Source: Pseudocercospora fijiensis CIRAD86 (lineage: Eukaryota > Ascomycota > Dothideomycetes > Mycosphaerellales > Mycosphaerellaceae). From it: 64,000 nucleotides of DNA. The DNA is taken from contig NW_006921537.1 of the NCBI RefSeq assembly GCF_000340215.1, positions 558,001-622,000 on the forward strand, given 5' to 3'. Shown piece after piece: positions 11,389 to 21,950 of the stretch. The translations under genes were made by a program, and so were the position numbers. How positions within the stretch are numbered: the first letter of the stretch is position 1; each line of letters opens with the position of its first letter. The notes under the pieces were generated by a model. It was given only the letters and a program-made list of their open reading frames with translations, had not been told where the DNA came from and made no database searches.

Positions 11389-12654
11389 CTATGCTCCATC
11401 TGCTCTCATTGGTCTCAGCTCCTCCTCCTCCTCCTCCTCCTCCTCCTCCTCCTCCTCCTCCTCCTCCATATCACCTTCCACCTCATCACCATCCGAATCA
11501 TTCATAAAATCATCGTTATCCTCATTAACAGCACCCTGTTCCACAAGCCTACGCTTTTCTTCCGCTTCCCCCTGAACATAACGTTCCATCAGGTTATTGT
11601 AAATGTTCTGCTGGTATTTGAACTGATCAAGTTCCGTTTCGATGGCACCAGGGCCGGGATGAAGCGGTGCCGTGGGACGAGCCATAGCGCTGAGGAGCTG
11701 AGGATTTCTTTGAGCCCCCGATATCACCGTGTTGTTGGTTGTAGGTGCCCCTGTGGCCGATGTACTCGATCTTTCGGCAGGATCAAGCTGGATCATTTGC
11801 TCGCTGGGTTGATCTTGTTCAGTTGTCTCCTGCAGTTCATCGATCTCCTCGCCTTGTTCAATATCTCGTTAATACTCTCCCAATTGGATGCGCTCTGCGA
11901 GAATTTCGTCACTGACAGTTTCGTCAGAATCGACGGGGACAAGCTGCTGCGATGGTTGCTGGGTCCTTTCGTTTCCACCGATGGAGTTAGTTGTTGCAGC
12001 TTTGTCTCTGCAATTCTGACAAACTATCTCATCCTCGTCTTCCTGGTCCTCACTCAGCAGTCCCTCAGCTCGCGCACAGTCGCTATGTCGATAGACGGCG
12101 CACGCTTCGGCGAGTCCAGCGTCAGCAGTCAAATGGCTGAGATGCGATGCGGGATCCAGGAGTGGCAAGCCATCTGCAGCCTGCTGCGAATGAGCTGCAC
12201 TTGTAGGAGAGCTACAAGTCGACAACTGGCCGGTGGTATTGCCACTGCTTGCGGTTCGACGCCTTCTTCGTGGTTTCGAGGTGTTGTCTTGCACCGATTG
12301 CAAGAGGCTGGCCTGAAGTGGCTCACTGCCATCCTTTCCTGCGAGCTCTCTTGCAAGTCTCGATGAATGATCTTCACCCGCAGCAAGATGAGGTCCTTGG
12401 GCAGATGTTGGAGTCGTCAACCATCTTTCCCCGCCGATGGTCTCATTCAGGGAATCATTGCGCGGCTGACCCATTCCTGTAGCATCGTATAGTGAAGGGG
12501 TCCGGGCACGCTTGTCGGGTTCTGGGACGACCATGTCATCGTCGTGGTCAGTACTATCGCAAACAGGCCTCTGATCGGATGACGCAGCAGCTCCCTGCCC
12601 AGTCCTGCCCTTTTTAGATGGTCTTCTCGATGCCGTTTGATACGTTTGCTGCAT
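11389..12654 (-). pseudogene. PHD-like acidic protein gene with an in-frame TAA
   Basis: A single minus-strand frame runs from an ATG at 12654 (MQQTYQTASRR) to a stop at 11389, interrupted once by TAA at 11869-11871. Either side reads as normal protein: upstream, a basic RRRRRTASS segment and a half PHD-type cluster (YRHSDC ... CQNC); downstream, DIEQGEEIDELQ, a helical DQFKYQQNIYNNLMERY segment and a 16-residue poly-Glu tract. The first zinc-ligand half of the finger (CxxC...CxxC) is missing; only one Cys precedes YRHSDC. An ATG further upstream, at 12828, would overlap the neighbouring gene's end. Alternatives to a broken gene: an unrecognised intron spanning the TAA (for example from a GTGACG donor near 11910 to a CTGCAG acceptor near 11830), a real C-terminus at the TAA, or a sequence error. 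Codon use and composition match the gene island, not the RIP block. Confidence 0.55.
11419..11467. repeat. (CTC/GAG)n trinucleotide tract
   Basis: About 16 uninterrupted CTC/TCC units on the plus strand. On the minus strand in the PHD-like frame it encodes the poly-Glu tract. It is a likely length-variable microsatellite; changes by whole units keep the frame. Confidence 0.9.
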
Positions 12655-12781
12655 TCTCGTTGATACTCGGAGCGCATGCAGCCTAGTCGGACTGAGAAAG
12701 GCGTAGGACCATCGGTTCACAGCAGATGAGTGACTGAAGAACTGTGATTCTCGACAAGAGGCCGAGGTATAGCACCTAATG

Positions 12782-13879
12782 TTACAAGTCCTCATCCTCA
12801 TCGTCTGAACCGGTGCTATCGCCCTCATCCCCGGTGTCTATGTCGCAGATATCAACCATGCCATCCGACTCATGTTCGCTTGCCTCATCCTCATCATTGC
12901 TGCTTTCTTGGTCGTCATCGGCATCGAGCCTTTCACCTTCGCTCTCGCCACCACCAAAAGCCTTGAGTATCCTGGAAAACTGCTCGTCGCCGCCCGCGCC
13001 TGCGAAATCGTTGATGCGCTTGAGAATAACTGCTTCTTCCTCATCATCGAACGGAAAATCCTTATCTGCCCAAAAATCATTGATCGCTCGATAATGACGC
13101 CAGATGCGCTCTCTTCGAACTCGTTTTCTTATAGTGTTCTTCGCGTTCGTGCTAGCTTCCATGCTCGCCAAAATCTCCTTTGGCGAAAGTCTCGGAGTGG
13201 CTTTGGGTATTGCAGTCTCGAATTTGACTGCAGCTTTCTCGAAGCGCTTGGTGAGCTCCAGAGCTTCTTTCATGAATGCCACGAGCATAGGCTCCCATTC
13301 GAAAGATATCTCGAACTTCTTTGGGTCGAAGCGCAGTCCTGGCAATGCGGTGTCGTTCACTTGTCCGTAAATGCCTATGACGTGAGCTGTATCATCGAAA
13401 CACCCGCCTCCTGCTGCATCTCCAATGTCACCCGTCCCTAGGTATGTTTCAATCTTTTCCTGCCAGCCGCGCATCTTCTTCCTCTTGTGAGCACTCTTCG
13501 TCTTCGCAGACCAATACTTGGGAATCAGTCTTGTCTGCTTGGTCTCCTTGAACACGACTCTTGTCTTGTCTTCGTTACCCTCGGCATCTTTATCGAACCG
13601 GTCAAAGGTCATCTCGAGATCAAACTGATGTATCATTCCATGCTCCATGTTTGGCACGTAGTCTTCTCCAGCATCCCAGTATATCAGACATCGTGCTGGA
13701 TCTTTGATATATGCTTCGAGGTATTCTCGAGTTATGTTTGCGCGCCATGAGCCCGAGACCGCGCGAATCGAGGGCCACAATTTGATATGGTCCCAGGGAG
13801 TATCGGTATTCTGCGATGCGAAAGAGAAGATGCGCTGCCAGAGCTCGTTTGGCAACACCGGCATAACGTTGGAGGTCAT
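12782..13879 (-). CDS. F-box-like protein with acidic C-terminus
   Basis: Uninterrupted frame of 365 codons from the ATG at 13879 (MTSNVMPVLPNELWQRIF); an ATG at 13927 would add 16 residues of less typical composition. Residues about 6-45 (VLPNELWQRIFSFA ... WPSIRAVSGSWRANI) fit the F-box/F-box-like pattern: LPxEL at the start and a conserved Trp near the end of the third helix. The middle contains a basic KTKSAHKRKKMRGW stretch and Trp-rich segments (RRERIWRHYRAINDFW). The last 70 residues are almost all Asp/Glu/Ser. Known family role: SCF ubiquitin-ligase substrate adaptors; the target is unknown. No intron is needed. The gene ends about 130 bp before the likely start of the next minus-strand gene. 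Confidence 0.68.
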   Translation of the reverse strand: MTSNVMPVLPNELWQRIFSFASQNTDTPWDHIKLWPSIRAVSGSWRANITREYLEAYIKDPARCLIYWDAGEDYVPNMEHGMIHQFDLEMTFDRFDKDAEGNEDKTRVVFKETKQTRLIPKYWSAKTKSAHKRKKMRGWQEKIETYLGTGDIGDAAGGGCFDDTAHVIGIYGQVNDTALPGLRFDPKKFEISFEWEPMLVAFMKEALELTKRFEKAAVKFETAIPKATPRLSPKEILASMEASTNAKNTIRKRVRRERIWRHYRAINDFWADKDFPFDDEEEAVILKRINDFAGAGGDEQFSRILKAFGGGESEGERLDADDDQESSNDEDEASEHESDGMVDICDIDTGDEGDSTGSDDEDEDL

Positions 13880-14159
13880 GTTGTTCTGTATGCAGGACGA
13901 TGAGGCGCGCAATGGCAAACACTTCACGAAGAGGTGTAGGAAATTGGACTTTACCTAGCTAGGCGCGCAGCCAATTTGCGGTGTGCTCCTTGTGCCTGCA
14001 CCGCGTGGCTGGACCATGATGGTGAAGGTGAAGCTGTGACGCGTAAGCTCAGTCACATGACAGCACGTGACTTCTTGGCAGGAGAAGGATTTCCACACTG
14101 TATTTTAGACCATATCCGGGGTTCCGTCACACACTCCTCCCCGCTGTTCGCGGGGGTTC

Positions 14160-15084
14160 CGGCTATACGTAAAATCGCTTTTTCTTAGTAGGCTATACGT
14201 AAAACTCGATATAGTAGTAGGTTCTATTCCCGTATAGATATCTAGGTATATATAGTATTAAACCGCGAGTCTAGTTATTATATTAGCTAGTTTATCCGAG
14301 TATATAGTAGCTATAGGACCTTACTATCGCTATTTCTTATATAATCCTTAGTAGGCGCGTCTACCTTATTCTAAAGCGTATAGTCCTCCTATTTCTTATA
14401 TTCTACTATACGGATTATATATAAAACTCGATATAGGGCGTAATAAGGGCAAAAACGTAAAGAGGGTGCGAGCTAAGCGGTTAACCGAGGTAGAGAGGGC
14501 AGAAAGGGTAGTAGAGCGCGTCGTTTCGAGATACTACGAATTAGTAGCTAAATCGGATAAGAAGGTTAGTATTCGAGCGCTCTATAAGAGTAAGAAAGCA
14601 ACTCGCCTATATTCTCGCATCTATTAGCGGTTAAGAGGCCGTAGGTCGCTATTTAGCCGTCTATTAACTAATACTAAATTAGACGAGTCTTAAGAGATAG
14701 CGCTAGCGGATTATTATTAAAAGAGGGACGAAATAGATATATTCTTACTAGTACCGCTAATTACCGTTATAGCGATAGATATACTAGTAAGCCTGCTACT
14801 AGAAGGTATATCGAAGGATATAATACCGCTATTTAGTATAGACTAGGCGGACCGCTTTCTAAAGTACTATAGACTTAGCAAAGTTAAGTCTAAACTAATT
14901 AAGGTATAGCGGAAGGAAGCTTACGACCCTTCTACGATAAGGAGCTAGTTTAACTAGTTTAAGGCGATAATAAAGCGACTAGATATAAAGCCGCGGAATA
15001 TATAGAATTTCGATAAAACTAGCTTCCGGGTTAGAATTAGTAGTAACGAGTATATCGTTATAATAGATACGAAGCGGCGCGCCT
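14160..15084 (+). mobile_element. Pogo/Fot1-like DNA transposon, 5' fragment, RIP-degraded
   Basis: RIP-type composition starts here, right after the gene island. The repeated motif GGCTATACGTAAAA occurs at about 14161 and 14193. Reading through stops on the plus strand gives a basic N-terminal region with a helix-turn-helix/CENP-B-like stretch (VSIRALYKSKKATRLYSRI), then RFLKYYRLSKVKSK and IQNFDKTSFRV near 15003-15032, which matches the position and context of the IwNmDETGF first catalytic motif of Fot1/Pogo transposases. The frame ends at about 15084, where the next element's terminal sequence begins. The 3' half was not found elsewhere in the window. Confidence 0.62.
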
Positions 15085-15455
15085 AGACCGCGTAGTAGTT
15101 CGGGTTAGTTTAGTTTAGTTTGCTAAGCCGAAGATCTAGTTTGGTTTAGGTTAGTTTGCTAAGCAACTATAGGATTAGCTAGTTCGAACTATAGAATTTA
15201 TCGGTTTCTAAGAAGTGTAAGAATGTCTACGTAACTCGAAGCAAGCCCTTTATAAGATACGAGAGTATAGCCGGTAGCGTAGCCGGCATTTTTCAGTTAT
15301 AGGAAGGTACTTATATAACCCTAAATCTATAGACAATTAGCTAAGGGTACTAACTAATTAAAAGCATATATATATATAAGCTATTATAGTTTAGTTTAGA
15401 AACTATATTTATTAGGTATAAATTTTATCCTTTCGCTCGCTATTTAATTCCCTAA

Positions 15456-16880
15456 CTGCTCGGCAGAATATTATTATCTAGATCTAGGCAGAACTTATCG
15501 ATTTCCCTAGAAGCCCTCCTTAAGAAGTTCTAGCACTTTCTAACTAAACTATTCTCGAATATTAAGTACTAGGATAGCTCCTCTCTCGGTATCGGTATAG
15601 TATATAAAAGAGCTATAAGGTAGCTCTATAGAACGTTCTACTAGTTACTCGCTATACTAAGGCCGAATACTAGTTCGTTCCTTAGAACTCTTAGTTATTT
15701 AGGAGATATTAAGGATAGGGTAGGCAGTAACTTCGTATTATATAAGGAGGTAGAGGCTACTATAGAGGAGTCCTTTAACCTATAGAAGATAGTAAAAGAT
15801 ATAGAGGCAGCTATAGGTCTAGGTACCTAGTTGAATTTCTAGTAGGTAGAGTATAAGGATATTTAGAGGGAGTATTAGGTAGAGTTGCGAAGGTAGGTAT
15901 ATAATATAGTCTAGAAAACAGGGATAATGCCTATAACTATAAGTATTAGGTTCTTTAACCTTCCTTATTTTTCCCTATTTTCTTTTTATTAAAATCTAAA
16001 CTAATACAAATTAACCGGAATGTCTATCTTCTTTTAGTTCTTTAAAAACCCTAGCAGCGTAGCTAGTAGCGTAGCCGGTAGCGTAGCCGGCAGCGTAGCC
16101 GGCCTTTTAACTCCTTAGTACTAACGGGATTTTCGAAGACTTCTATTCCGTACGGCTAATAAAGTATACTATACTATATATATATACTTAGAGAGTATTT
16201 AGAGCGCGGTATATAGCGCCGTATAATAGCGGCTTATTTCGTATATAGAAAAGCTTATAGACGACACTACGAACATCCTTCCTACTAGAACATCTATCCT
16301 ACCTAGTACTATCTCGAATATAGACATTCTAGCCTTTTAGAATCTAATCGAGTGCTTTGAAATCCTTATCTATAATCGTTATACGCTTCGCGTAGATAGC
16401 TATAAGGTTAACCGCTAAAATAGTATTAGTATAGTCCGAAAAGAGGTAGAAGAGAAATATACATTCGAAGATACGAACTAGGTAGGCTTCTATAGCCTCT
16501 TAAAGGGCGCCTATCGCGGAGGCTTAGAAGCGAAGGTCCGTTCTATAATTCTAGGTAATTTCGCGAACAAGTCGTTAGAAAGGAGCTTTACGGATTAGGA
16601 GATTAGTCTAATTAGAACTCTTCTAATACTTTCGAATCTTACGGAGGGCTACGGCTAAAGAAGGATTAGTAAAAAGACAGTAAGAATGCCGGCTACGCTA
16701 CCGGCTACGCTACCGGCTACGCTACCGGCTATAAATAGGACTTGCTTCCTAGGCGCTATCGACGCTTCGTACGATTATTACTACTAGTAGTAGAAGCGCT
16801 AGTCGTCGTCTTACGTAGAGCCTTGCCCGCCGTTATTTTACGTAGAGCCTTACTCGCGACGCCCTTTCTAGTACTAGATC
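15456..16880 (+). pseudogene. Left-arm ORF of hAT-type element, copy A
   Basis: Counterpart of the ORF at 37436-38827. The start codon region is mutated (ATATTA where copy B has ATGTCT), and at least two small indels relative to copy B break the frame. It has the same downstream blocks (Ser/Ala-Gly repeat from GCCGGC units near 16058-16104; Pro-Ala-Thr repeat near 16688-16732). No known domain recognised. Confidence 0.55.
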
Positions 16881-17539
16881 TAGCGGTAGTAGTAGTAGCC
16901 TTCTTACGTTAATATACTATACTCGTTCTACTATTTCCGGTCTTATTACGACTCGTAGAAGTAGTAGGTCCCTTCTTGCGAGGCGTCGTAACTTAGTTAA
17001 GTAGACTCGGTATTATAAAAGTCGTCGAATTAAGGAAAAAAGTACGTTACGAAGGTATACGAAAGCGCGCGCGGAGCGAGGGTATTACGGAGATAGTAGA
17101 TATAGAGCGTAGAGGTATAGGTATCGATACGAAGGTTAAATATAGCGAGAGAGGTAGTATCGCGGTATCGCTAGGTAATAGAGTAAGCGTCGCGTAAGCC
17201 TATATTATAGTAACGTTAGAGTAAGGAAAGAAGGTAGGTACGGCTAAAAAAGGCAGGTACGGCAAACTTTGAAATATAGCCGGTATATATAGCCGGTATA
17301 GTAATAGGCGAAAGCCTCCTTTTAATAAATAGCCGGCGTAATAATAGTATCCTACTATAGTATAGATATTCTTTAGTAATGCCCTTACTAGCTATAGTAA
17401 TCTTATAAGTAACCTAGGCTTATTACTAGGAAATATAAGAAATATTAGGTAGGCTATACTAAATAAGCTAGTTATTTAGTAGGAAAAGGCCTACTACCGT
17501 CTCTATATACCGGCTACGAGTGCCGGCTATCGCTCTAAA

Positions 17540-18245
17540 TTCAACTCCGCCCTATCTCGGAGACTAAGGTACCGAGCGGAAACCCTATAGCTTATATTTA
17601 CTCGATTATCGCAGAGCGCTTATAGGTAAGGTATTAGAAAAGAGTATAAAAAGTACGAGAATAGTATCCTAGGATATAGGTCGTAAGTGAATAAGAGTAG
17701 CACGCCTAGTTATTTATATAGTACGTTACTCTATACGACTAAGAGCCTATATTATCTCGTGCTTCGCTTATAAGACCTCGACTCTACTAATATACTATTA
17801 TTCTCCTACTCGGTCGCTATCTTAATTCTTCTTCGAGTTGCCGGACTTAGTACGTATCTATAGCTATACAATAGCGCTACGTATTATAGAGAATTAACTC
17901 CGCCGTATCTCGAAGGCTAAGGTACCGAGCGGAAATCCTATAGCTTACATTTACTCGGTTATCGCGGAGCGCTTATAGGTAAGGTATTAGAAAAGAGTAT
18001 AAAAAGTACGAGAATAGTATCCTAGGATATAGGTCGTAAGTAAATAAGAGTAGCACGCCTAGTTATTTATATAGTACGTTACTCTATACGACTAAGAGCC
18101 TATATTATCTCGTACTTCGCTTATAAGACCTCGACTCTACTAATATACTGTTATTCTCCTACTCGGTCGCTATCTTAATTCTTCTTCGAGTTGCCGGACT
18201 TAGTACACATCTATAGCTATATAATAGCGCTACGTATTATAGAGA
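17540..18245. repeat. Two-unit tandem duplication, about 353 bp each (copy A)
   Basis: Two near-identical units begin at about 17542 and 17895 with AACTCCGCC and end before AATTTCTCG at about 18245. The same duplication is present in copy B, so it was part of the element before the copies separated. No coding signal seen inside. Confidence 0.85.
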
Positions 18246-18559
18246 ATTTCTCGTTAAAGTTTCTCTCTCGTAGGCTTGCTATCTACCTCGTAGTATAGAG
18301 GATTAAAGTGCTAATACTAAAGAATCTCCTTATAGTTAGGATGCTAGGGCTCCTTAGGACCTTTGTATTTTAGGTCTAAATAGAGACGTATTATAAACGT
18401 TCTATCGCCCTTTCGCTTACTATCCGCTAGGTCGTAATATACGAAGAAACTAATCTAAATATAGCTCGTCTCTATAATAGCCGGGTAAATATAGAGCGCT
18501 AGGTTTCTACTTCGTACCTTAGACCTAGAGACGGCGCGGAGATAAAATTAGAAATATAG

Positions 18560-19640
18560 TATTAGCTAGTAACCGGCCCTATACCTATAGGCTAGTTTTA
18601 AGCCTATATAAGAGGCCTCCTTCTATAGAGTAGACAGATTATTAACCTCGTATAGTATATTGTTTATATTACACTTCTATAATGCCTATGTTGCAGGGCT
18701 CTAGTTATTAGCCTAAGCGATAGTCTCGTTATCCTATCTTACTAAACATAGCTGCCTATATTGCTATAGGTTATATTACCCTCGGTAGCCTATACTATTG
18801 CTACAAGTAGTAGTAGTAGTATTAGTTTCCGTCCTTTATTAGAGCCGAAGGTAGGGCTATCTCTTTATATCTAACAGGTTCGGGTGTGTTAAAGGCAGTC
18901 TCTAGGCACGAATAGCTATAACCGAAGCGAGGGTACGATAAGAGCCTATAATACGGACGATACCGAAGTATCTTAAGGGGCCGTTACGACAAGCAGAGAA
19001 ACCTCTTAACAAGGGCATCGCTTTAACCCCGAAAAGCTGCAAACCCTTAGGACTGTTATAGCTTAGGGTCTGTAACTGTAGCTAGCTTCTAAGGACTCGG
19101 CTCCGGGTCGAAGACCTATTTAGCACCGCTTACTCGAGATAAGCTACCGCCCGCCTAAGGAGGAGATAGATTAATTACCTATCGGCCTTGCTTAGTTTGC
19201 TAAGACTATCTATACGATAGCAATTTCTAGATTACAGGTCGGATACCTAGATAGTTCCCCTATTAACCGGATAGATTGTTTTAGAATTCGCTGCCTCGTT
19301 CGGATAGTACTTAGCCTTCTACTAGAAAAAGAAGGTCCCCGCCCCCCGCCTAGCTAAAGGAGATAACGATAGTTAGTAAAGCGGCTAGTTTCTAGGATCT
19401 AGGTATAAATAGAGATTGCAGTTCCTTCCTCCGAGAGGCTTTTATCTAAATTTACTAAATTAAAGCTCCTAGGGGTGTCTAGGCGACCCCTAGGAGGCTA
19501 AATTCTAATACTACCCTAGGGGTAACATTAGAAGAAAACAGCCTAGGATACTATTTTCTCGTATAGCAATATCGAAACAAGCTAAACCTATAATATATAC
19601 TAAAAACACTTTCTTATAGCATTTTATTTTAACTACTTTA
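18560..19640. other. Presumed 5' LTR/leader region of Gypsy-1
   Basis: About 1 kb between the end of hAT copy A and the first readable gag codons of Gypsy-1. It has less TpA than its neighbours and a TATATAAGAGG TATA-like motif near 18605, which would suit an LTR promoter. No matching second LTR was found in the window, so LTR status is by position only. A TACCCTAGGGGTA palindrome lies near 19500. Confidence 0.4.
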
Positions 19641-21950
19641 TAACAATCGAATAAGCTCTAGCGAAAGCGAGTATTACAAATTAGCGGAATCTTCGGAATC
19701 TAATAACCTACTAGACTCTATTAACGAAGAAATCAGGCGACGACTAGTTGTTATAAGCGCTATCGACCTAGGGGCTATCGAGCCTTCTATACCCGAGGCT
19801 CTCTATAATGTCGTTATAAAGATAATTTAAGGGCAAACTAACCTTCTCCGTTAGAATAGGCGTCGCCCGCTAGAGCCGGGAAGCAGTAGGAACCCTTTAT
19901 TCGAAGAGTAGAACGCTACGGCGTACGTAGAACGCTTTAAGGACAATTTAACTAAGTACGAACTCGAAGAGGAGTCGGACTAGTATAAGGTCCGGTCCCT
20001 TATAAGGACTACTATTACTAAGCTTTACCGAACCCTTAGAACCCTAGTTAGCTACCTAGAAAAGGACGACAAGTCTAATACCGACTAGGAGGTCTTTAAG
20101 CAGGCCTTTATAAGGGAGTATCGGGATCGCGATAGCCGTCGTATTAAAGGTAGTCGTACGTAGCTTAAGAACCTCTATATAGAGAGGCGTACCGAAGATA
20201 ACGACCTAAAGGAGTATGTCCGCGAGTTTGTTAAGTTAGCGGACGGCATTAACTAGTAGGACCTCGAGAACTCTTAAAGGACGAGGCTACTCCTTAAAGG
20301 GTTGCCGTAGTCTACGGCTAAGCGTGTCTTCCGTCGCTACAAGCTTAGCGAAGCTAATCCTAAGACCTTTAGGAAGTATAAAGAGGTCCTAGAAGCTGTT
20401 AAGGACGATATTAATAGCTCCGCCGATGCGAAGAAGTTTATTTATAGCGAGGACCGGAATAACCTAGCTTAGGTAAAGAGCGACGCCTCGGGAAGTAGAG
20501 GACCTAGGTTCCTTCCTAAGTCGTAGAGCGGTCCTAAGACTGTAACTCCTACTATTACTAAGCACTCTTAGGACGTTGCGGACTTAGCTAAATCCCTAGC
20601 CTAGCTTAACCTTAATACGAAAGCACTATAGCGAGTTAGGGAGGTTATTAATACTAGTATACTAAAGGATATACTACCGGTCTACTAGGTTTCCGATCCT
20701 AACTACCCTAAGGCCCCTTTAGTTAACGTCTACGCTATACGGAAGATCTATTCTAACTTAGATAGCAAGTACTAGATATGCGGCGGTTTCAAATATATTT
20801 AATCGGACTGCCCTATCTAGAAAGAGCTTCTTAAGAGGAAGCTCGTTATATAAGTAAATAGTTGGTTCTACTATACCGATACCGGCGACAAGATTAACTT
20901 CGAGTAGGATCGTAGAGCCCCGAAGCTACCTTAACTTAGGAGTCTTCTAGAGAAGAAATATAGTAGTAAGATCGAGTTTAAGGATGCTAGGAATAGTACT
21001 CTCGCCGCTATTGCTAAACGAGAAACTTAGAAGGTTAGGGCAAAACAGGTTAAGGAGCGGAGTAGTAACGGTACTACTAAGCCTATTAAAGTCAACTTTG
21101 TGTCTTAGGACCCGGACGTAGTTACTAATGTTTACGCGGTTACTAAGAACAGTATAGATGTCTACGCTGCTATAAGGTCCTAAACTTAGTCGTCCTAAAC
21201 CTAGTCCTAGGGCAAGGGTAAGAGCCCGCAGAACCCTACCCGCCCTAGTACGGCAGCCCCTACTAGGATACTTAAGAAGCAGGCAGCTAATAAGGCTAAG
21301 AAACAGCGAGAATTAGTCGCTAAGACTAAGACACTCTAGATAGCTAAAGACTATATAACCCGAGCTAGTATAGCTACTCCGGAGGTACTAGAGACTCCCG
21401 ATATCGATATAGAGGATAATACTACCGACCTTAGTAGTACCCTAGGCCTAGCTAACCCGCCGGCCTATAAACGAAAGTTAGCCGACCTAAAGAGCTTTCG
21501 CTTTAATAGGTATATAAAGAAGTATAGTGCCGGGCCTACTAACTCTTACGATACAAAGGCAAATGCTCTCTTCTAGGCTTTATAGTTCCTAGACCTCAAG
21601 TCTAACGTGTCTATAGAAGAGCTTCTAGTATACGGTTTGCCTACTAACCTGTTCTAGAGCCGGATTCCTAACGATAATACCTTTATAAAAGACTTTATAG
21701 CCCTCCGACGTAAATAGGGGCGAGAGGACTATATCGACGTCTCTTCCCTATAGTTCCTTCCTAAATTTTTAGGGGCCTAGGAGTCTATAGAAGGCGAATT
21801 AGTAACCTACGAGAGCTAGGAGACTATCGATAATACTAACGAAGAGGGGATTAAGGAGATAGGCCGAGGGGATAGTAATAATACCGACCCTACTTCGGTT
21901 TCAGTTTCTATTAAGGCTATCTAATTTACTAGCTAACAAATTAGTCGAGT
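19640..21950 (+). pseudogene. Gypsy-1 gag
   Basis: A long plus-strand frame readable through TAG/TAA. It shows the helical gag core (AYVERFKDNLTKYELEEE, VFKQAFIREYRDRD, LKEYVREFVKLADGIN, LLLKGLP) followed by a zinc-knuckle-like segment near 20770-20815 (ICGGFKYI-SDC, where His and one Cys appear mutated). The later part is charged linker. Stops are those expected from CAG, CAA or TGG. Non-functional. Confidence 0.75.

Larger units (their letters stand above)
15084..18560 (+). mobile_element. hAT-type element copy A: truncated left arm
   Basis: Begins with a variant of the 20-bp terminal inverted repeat of copy B (TAGACCGCGTAGTAGTTCGG here, one base different) and follows copy B almost base for base for about 3.5 kb (compare 37006-40540), including the plus-strand ORF, the GCCGGC clusters and the 350-bp tandem duplication. 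Similarity stops at about 18550, just after GGCGCGGAGATAAAAT, where Gypsy-1 leader sequence begins. Most differences from copy B are C/T or G/A. The transposase half and the right end are absent. Confidence 0.8.

Noticed and set aside
11659..12366. 235-codon plus-strand open frame
   Set aside because: Antisense shadow of the PHD-like ORF; it lacks splice structure and domain character.
13976..14188. Small plus-strand ORF at the edge of the gene island
   Set aside because: It runs into the RIP-degraded boundary and has no recognisable protein features.
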